64,000 nt of DNA from contig NZ_JBLWVT010000002.1 of assembly GCF_048268305.1 (NCBI RefSeq), forward strand, positions 62,001-126,000, in the 5' to 3' direction. This document shows, in pieces, positions 60,118 to 64,000 of this stretch. The DNA is from Pseudodonghicola sp048268305. Lineage in GTDB: Bacteria > Pseudomonadota > Alphaproteobacteria > Rhodobacterales > Rhodobacteraceae. The notes beneath the pieces were generated by a model. The model was not told the origin of the DNA and searched no databases. It worked only from the letters and a program-made list of their open reading frames with translations. A program made the position numbers and the translations under genes. Within the stretch, counting starts at the first letter, position 1. Every line of letters begins with the position of its first letter.

Positions 60118-61350
60118 TTACTTCTTCAGCCAGGGCGGCGTCTGGAAATCGGCGTCCGCATAGGCCTTGGGCGCGATCATGTACCGCTTGCCGTCCCAGA
60201 TCTGCCAGAAGGTGGTGGGCGAGCGGTCGTCAGCCTGGGTCGCCACATGGGTCGCCGGGTCGAATTCCAGGATGCCCGAGGCGACTTCCTTCTTGGTGCG
60301 GCCGATGGCGGCGCCGATGGCATCGTGATCCTTGGGATCGCCGACCTCGCGCAGGGCGTCGAAATAGACGTTGGCCTCTTCATAAAGCCCGACGCCATAG
60401 GAGCCCGATTCGATGCCGTAGCGTTCCTTGTAGTCCGCCATCAGCTTCTGCCCGCGCGGCCATTTCGAGGTGTTGAGCGGCGCCGAGATCAGGTTGTAGA
60501 GCACGCCGGTGGCGGCGTCGCCGGTCAGTTGCAGGAATTCGGGCACCGAGGGGGCGTATTGCAGGAACACCAGGCTGTCGGTCGGCGCATCGAGGAACTG
60601 CTTCATGAAAAGCGCCGAGTTGCCGGGGATATAGTCGGTATTGACCACAAGATCGGGGTTGGTTTCCTTCACCTTGGTCAGGATCACCGTCCAGTCGCTG
60701 ACCTCGCCGAAGGGGACCAGCTCATCGACGACGATCTTCCAGCCGCCGTCGGCAAAGCTTTTCTTCATGCCCTCCGAGATGGTCTTGGAATAGGGGTTGT
60801 CGGACGAGATGATCGCCACGGTCTTGCTGTCGACGGTGATCTTGCCATCGGCGGCCAGCCCGTCGACCAGCGGCAGGAGATCGGTCTCATAGCCTTTGAA
60901 ATCGGCGGTATAGGACCAGCAGCAGTTGTAATAATCCGGGTCCTTCGACACGATGGCTGCGAAGGCGGGCGACGGGCCCGAGGCGATATAGGGCATGTTC
61001 TCTTCGGCCATCAGGTCGACCTCGAACATCGACAGGCTGGCGTATCCGGTCAGGATCACCTCCACCCCGTCGGTGCCCAGCAGCCGTTCCACCGCGCTCG
61101 ACACATTGGCGGCGGAGTGGTCTTTGACGTCGGCCACCTCGAGTTCGAAGGTATGGCCGGCGACGCCGCCGTTGGCATTGGCCTCTTCGATCGCCCATTT
61201 GGCGCCGCGCACGAATTCTTCCCCATCCGAGGCGGTCGCCCCGGTCAGCGGTGCCAGCACCCCGATCTTGACGACATCCGCCAGGGCCGTGCTGCCCATC
61301 AGCGCCGTCGCCAACCCGAGCACGACGCCCAGTCTGTTTTTCTGCGTCAT
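60118..61350 (-). CDS. Liv-type ABC substrate-binding protein
   Basis: 410 aa from the ATG at 61350 (GGAGG 10 bp upstream). Signal peptide to about ALA-D (residue 24). Periplasmic type 1 fold: VKIGVLAPLTGATASDGEEF (about 27-46), WAIEEANANGGVAGH, VSSAVERLLGTDGVEVILTG (about 80-99), ISSDNPYSKTISEGMKKSFA. Unusual features are a Cys-Cys pair in DYYNCCWSYTAD (about 139-150) and aromatic-rich segments, hinting at a ligand larger or more hydrophobic than leucine. First gene of the operon and divergent from luxR. Confidence 0.9.
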   Translation of the reverse strand: MTQKNRLGVVLGLATALMGSTALADVVKIGVLAPLTGATASDGEEFVRGAKWAIEEANANGGVAGHTFELEVADVKDHSAANVSSAVERLLGTDGVEVILTGYASLSMFEVDLMAEENMPYIASGPSPAFAAIVSKDPDYYNCCWSYTADFKGYETDLLPLVDGLAADGKITVDSKTVAIISSDNPYSKTISEGMKKSFADGGWKIVVDELVPFGEVSDWTVILTKVKETNPDLVVNTDYIPGNSALFMKQFLDAPTDSLVFLQYAPSVPEFLQLTGDAATGVLYNLISAPLNTSKWPRGQKLMADYKERYGIESGSYGVGLYEEANVYFDALREVGDPKDHDAIGAAIGRTKKEVASGILEFDPATHVATQADDRSPTTFWQIWDGKRYMIAPKAYADADFQTPPWLKK

Positions 61351-61490
61351 TTTTGTTGACCTCCATGTTGCGGTCCGCAGCGTGCCAGAGGCGACCGGGC
61401 GGACGGTACTGGCAAATCTTGCAAAAAGAGCGCCAAGCCGGCAGAATCTTAACGCTCCTTCCACCTTGCCGGACGAAAGGCGATCAGACC
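61351..61490. promoter_or_regulatory. Divergent promoter region of the liv operon and luxR
   Basis: 140 bp shared by the two divergent units. It contains one short dyad, GCAA-ATC-TTGC (61412-61422), flanked by A-runs. A classical 20-bp lux box is not evident. The dyad is the best candidate operator for the LuxR protein, with low confidence. Confidence 0.35.
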
Positions 61491-62216
61491 GTGGGTCTTG
61501 GCGAACTCGATTACCTGCCGCAGAAACCGGCGCCCGACCGGGACAGCTTCCTTGCCGAGATCGAGGGGTTCTTGCGTGACTTCGGCATGTTGCGGTTCAG
61601 CTATGCCGCCTTCAGCGATGCCCGGGCCGAGGCGCTGGGCCTGCCCGGCACCTTCAAGCTGACCACCAATTACGATGCGCATTGGGCAAGCCGCTATCAG
61701 GGGCGGCACTATGACCAGATCGACCCGGTGATTCAGGTCGCAAAGACCTCTCGCACCCCGTTTTTCTGGGGCTCTGGCCCGTTTCTGAAACCCTTCCGCA
61801 AGCGGCAGCGGCTGGTGTTTCACGAGGCCAATGAATTCGGCATCTCCTATGGCTTCTCGATCCCGATCAATGGCCGCAACGGGCTCGAACTGGTCACCTT
61901 CACCTCGGACAATCGCAGCGTGGTGCGCGACGCCTTCTCTGGCCATGGCAGCAAGCTGATGGTCGCCGCCTATCACATCGCCGACACGCTGAACGCGCTT
62001 GAGCCGCAGGTGAGGGTGGAGGAGACGCCGCTGACCCCGCGCGAACGCGAAAGCCTGATCTGGGTGGCCGAGGGGCTGACCAGTCAGGAAATCGCCGAGA
62101 AAATGACCATCTCGGCCTCGGCGGTGAATTATCATCTGAACAACGCCGCGCGGAAGCTGTCGGCGCGCAACCGCCATCACGCCGCCCTGCTGGCGCTGAA
62201 GAAACACTGGATCTGA
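61491..62216 (+). CDS. LuxR-type regulator with autoinducer-binding domain (LuxR solo)
   Basis: 241 aa from GTG 61491, the usual LuxR length. The ligand domain keeps the invariant pocket residues (TraR numbering): Trp57 as W65 and Tyr61 as Y69 in HWASRY, Asp70 as D78 in DPV, Trp85 as W93 in FFWG, Gly113 as G121. The C-terminal helix-turn-helix (about 180-235) has LTPRERESLIWVAEGLTSQE followed by IAEKMTISASAVNYHLNNA. No luxI-type synthase is in the window, so it is a solo receptor. Divergent from the Liv-hydrolase operon, its likely target. Confidence 0.9.
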   Translation: MGLGELDYLPQKPAPDRDSFLAEIEGFLRDFGMLRFSYAAFSDARAEALGLPGTFKLTTNYDAHWASRYQGRHYDQIDPVIQVAKTSRTPFFWGSGPFLKPFRKRQRLVFHEANEFGISYGFSIPINGRNGLELVTFTSDNRSVVRDAFSGHGSKLMVAAYHIADTLNALEPQVRVEETPLTPRERESLIWVAEGLTSQEIAEKMTISASAVNYHLNNAARKLSARNRHHAALLALKKHWI

Positions 62217-62236
62217 GTGCCGGCCCGGGCGGGGGC

Positions 62237-63877
62237 TCAGCTCCTCGCCGCTGCGGCCTCGCGCTCCTGCAGGGCGCGCCAGTCGACCTTGTGCGAGGCG
62301 GTGCGCGGCAGGCTGCCCACGAATTCCACCAGACGCGGCAGCTTGAAGGCGGCCAGTTGCGGGCGCAGCCAGTCGGTCAGCTCCCCGGCGGTCAACCTGG
62401 CGCCCGGGCGCAGCTGGATCAGCGCCTTGACCGTCTCGCCGCGATAGGCGTCGGGGGCGGCGATGACGCAGCAGCCCTCCACCGCCTCATGGCCGAAGAT
62501 CACGCCTTCCACCTCGGTCGGCCAGACCTTGAAGCCCGAGGCGTTGATCATCCGCTTCAGCCGGTCGACGATGCGGTAATAGCCATCCGCCTGCCGCAGG
62601 GCGAGATCGCCGGTGCGCAGAAAGCGTTGGCCGTCATGAGAAAAGAAGGTCTCGGCATCGGCCTCGGGCCGGTTCCAATAGCCCAGCATCAGCTGCGGGC
62701 CGCTCACCACCAGTTCGCCGACCTCACCGTCGGGCAGCGGTGCCAGCGTGTCGGGATCGACGATCATCGAGCGGGTCATCTGCGCCGGGATGCCCACGGT
62801 GCTGGCCTGTGGCGCGTCGATCGGGTTCAGATGGGTGGGCGACATGGTTTCCGACATGCCGAAAGCCTCGACATATTCCAGCCCGAACTGGGTCTTCAGC
62901 CGCGCCGCCACCGGCCCCGGCATCGCAGCACCGCCGCCGGTCAGAACCGTGACCCGCGCCAGCGCCGGCGTCACCGCGCCGCCGCGTGACATCATATCGA
63001 CCACCATGGTCGGCGGCGCATTCCAGAAGGTCACGCCGTAATGGGTAAAGAGCGCGATTGCCGCCTCGGCCTCCCAGCGGGTCATGATCATCAGCGTGGC
63101 GCCGGCATGGATCGCCGCGTTCATCGACCCCTGCATGCCGGCGACATGGAACAGCGGCTGCACCGCGGTCACCACGCTGTCTGCGGTGATCCCGTACCAT
63201 TCCACCTGCAGCACGGCGGTATGCATCACGCTGCGGTGGCTGTGCAGGCAGCCTTTCGGCACGCCGGTGCTGCCTGAGGTATAGGGCATCACCGCCCAGT
63301 CGGTCGCCGGCGCATCCTCTCCCGGCAGGCGGGCGGGGACGGGGGGGCGGAGCGCCTCGGCCCAGGGGATCAGCCGCTCGTCGCCGGAGAGATCGAGGGG
63401 CGCGGCCTGGGTCACCGCCGGCGGCGGGGTGACCGGGGTGTCGGGCAGCATGTCGGCATAGCGCGCGACGATGAGCGAGAGAGCCTCCGCTCCCGGCCAA
63501 CCGGTGAACCGGTCCAACACCTCTTCCGCCGCCAGCACCACCCGCACGCCGGCGTCGCCCAGGATGGTGGCGACCTCTTCCGCGCGATACATCGGGTTCA
63601 GCGGCACCACCACGCCGCGCGCCGCCAGCACCGCGTAATAGGCGATGACGTATTGCGGGCTGTTCTGCATGTCGATCGCCACCCGATCGCCGGGGGCAAC
63701 GCCGAGGTCCAGCAACGTCCCCGCGACATGGCGCACCGCCTGCCAGAGCTGGGCAAAGCTCAGATCGGCGCCGTAATAGGCCAGCGCGCGGGCCTCGGGC
63801 CGGGTCTCGGCCTGATGGGTGAGATTATAGAGCAGGCTGCCGTCGGGCCCGAGATGCGCTGCGCTGGGCGGGGTCAT
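62237..63877 (-). CDS. AMP-dependent acyl-CoA synthetase/ligase
   Basis: 546 aa from the ATG at 63877. ANL-family motifs: A3 YTSGSTGVPKG (about 192-202), A5 EAFGMSETM (about 317-325), A7 FLRTGDL (about 412-418), A8 RIVDRLKRMINASGFKVWP (about 426-444) and the catalytic Lys of A10 in PRTASHKVDWR near the C-terminus. It activates a carboxylic acid to its CoA thioester; chain length cannot be inferred. It converges on luxR (20-bp gap). It may activate the acid released by the hydrolase fusion, but it is not in that operon. Confidence 0.92.
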   Translation of the reverse strand: MTPPSAAHLGPDGSLLYNLTHQAETRPEARALAYYGADLSFAQLWQAVRHVAGTLLDLGVAPGDRVAIDMQNSPQYVIAYYAVLAARGVVVPLNPMYRAEEVATILGDAGVRVVLAAEEVLDRFTGWPGAEALSLIVARYADMLPDTPVTPPPAVTQAAPLDLSGDERLIPWAEALRPPVPARLPGEDAPATDWAVMPYTSGSTGVPKGCLHSHRSVMHTAVLQVEWYGITADSVVTAVQPLFHVAGMQGSMNAAIHAGATLMIMTRWEAEAAIALFTHYGVTFWNAPPTMVVDMMSRGGAVTPALARVTVLTGGGAAMPGPVAARLKTQFGLEYVEAFGMSETMSPTHLNPIDAPQASTVGIPAQMTRSMIVDPDTLAPLPDGEVGELVVSGPQLMLGYWNRPEADAETFFSHDGQRFLRTGDLALRQADGYYRIVDRLKRMINASGFKVWPTEVEGVIFGHEAVEGCCVIAAPDAYRGETVKALIQLRPGARLTAGELTDWLRPQLAAFKLPRLVEFVGSLPRTASHKVDWRALQEREAAAARS

Positions 63878-63974
63878 CACTTTGCTATCCTTTCGGCCTG
63901 GCGCGGCAAGGGCCGCGAGTTGCCTAATTGCTAGCACCCGTCGCCGACAGAAAATAACAAAAATCGGAAAAATC

Positions 63975-63990
63975 TTGCGAATATTCGAAA
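63975..63990. promoter_or_regulatory. AT-rich near-palindrome upstream of the acyl-CoA ligase gene
   Basis: TTGCGAATATTCGAAA: a perfect 10-bp palindrome CGAATATTCG (63978-63987) extended by TT/AA with one mismatch, about 98 bp upstream of the ligase start at the window edge. Candidate regulator site. Confidence 0.35.
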
Positions 63991-64000
63991 CTCGTGATTT

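Noticed and set aside
62237..63877. Acyl-CoA ligase as part of the Liv-hydrolase operon
   Set aside because: It lies beyond luxR and converges on it, so it cannot be co-transcribed with the liv genes; a pathway link remains only possible. A lactonase product would still carry the homoserine amide, so the ligase is not required by the AHL hypothesis.
1..64000. CRISPR arrays, rRNA genes and intact insertion sequences
   Set aside because: No regularly spaced direct repeats with unique spacers, no rRNA signature and no transposase were seen.

Overview
The window is high-GC DNA from an alphaproteobacterium, most likely a Rhodobacterales/Paracoccaceae member. Supporting marks are BioR boxes around a bioR-bioYB locus, a GTTC-N7-GTTC LexA box before an mmcB-type gene, a tRNA-His gene without the usual G(-1):C73 pair, and a small DUF6324-like protein. 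The segment is accessory-rich: uptake operons, many one-gene regulators and at least five decayed genes.

Layout. 26-7456: tight operon of a ThDP enzyme, HyuA, HyuB, a class I aminotransferase and a uronate-dehydrogenase-like enzyme. 7453-9126: decayed strip with an FAD oxidoreductase remnant, a LysR gene and an ABC ATPase remnant. 9226-13436: thioesterase, ASCH protein, pyridoxal kinase, MOSC protein, MocR regulator. 13439-15748: bioB, bioY and bioR with three BioR boxes. 15912-22842: LysR regulator divergent from a Ugp-like ABC importer with a phosphodiesterase and a HAD phosphatase. 22862-32251: IclR regulator divergent from a Dpp/Gsi-like importer with a cytosolic gamma-glutamyltransferase and an M20 peptidase. 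32357-38902: small regulators, TSUP exporter, acetyltransferases, isomerase, cupin, hydrolase and a frameshifted class IV aminotransferase. 38931-40398: an integrase stub and four copies of a 10-bp motif directly upstream of dusA, read as the scar of a dusA-targeting integrative element. 40477-47274: TSUP exporter, katG/oxyR, thiolase, MFS efflux pump. 47500-53833: AraC regulator, two-subunit biotin-dependent acyl-CoA carboxylase, GntR regulator, metallo-hydrolase. 54313-55532: SOS-type mmcB, DUF6324 gene, tRNA-His.

55751-63877 is the most unusual part. A Liv-type ABC importer (binding protein, two ATPases, two permeases) is divergent from a LuxR-type regulator that keeps the acyl-homoserine-lactone pocket residues but has no luxI nearby. 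The last permease continues without a stop codon into an alpha/beta-hydrolase with a complete catalytic triad, and its motifs recall AidH-type AHL lactonases. An acyl-CoA ligase gene converges on luxR. My hypothesis is a signal-sensing, import and hydrolysis locus for AHL-like or other acyl compounds. The fusion and gene order are read directly; the substrate is inference.
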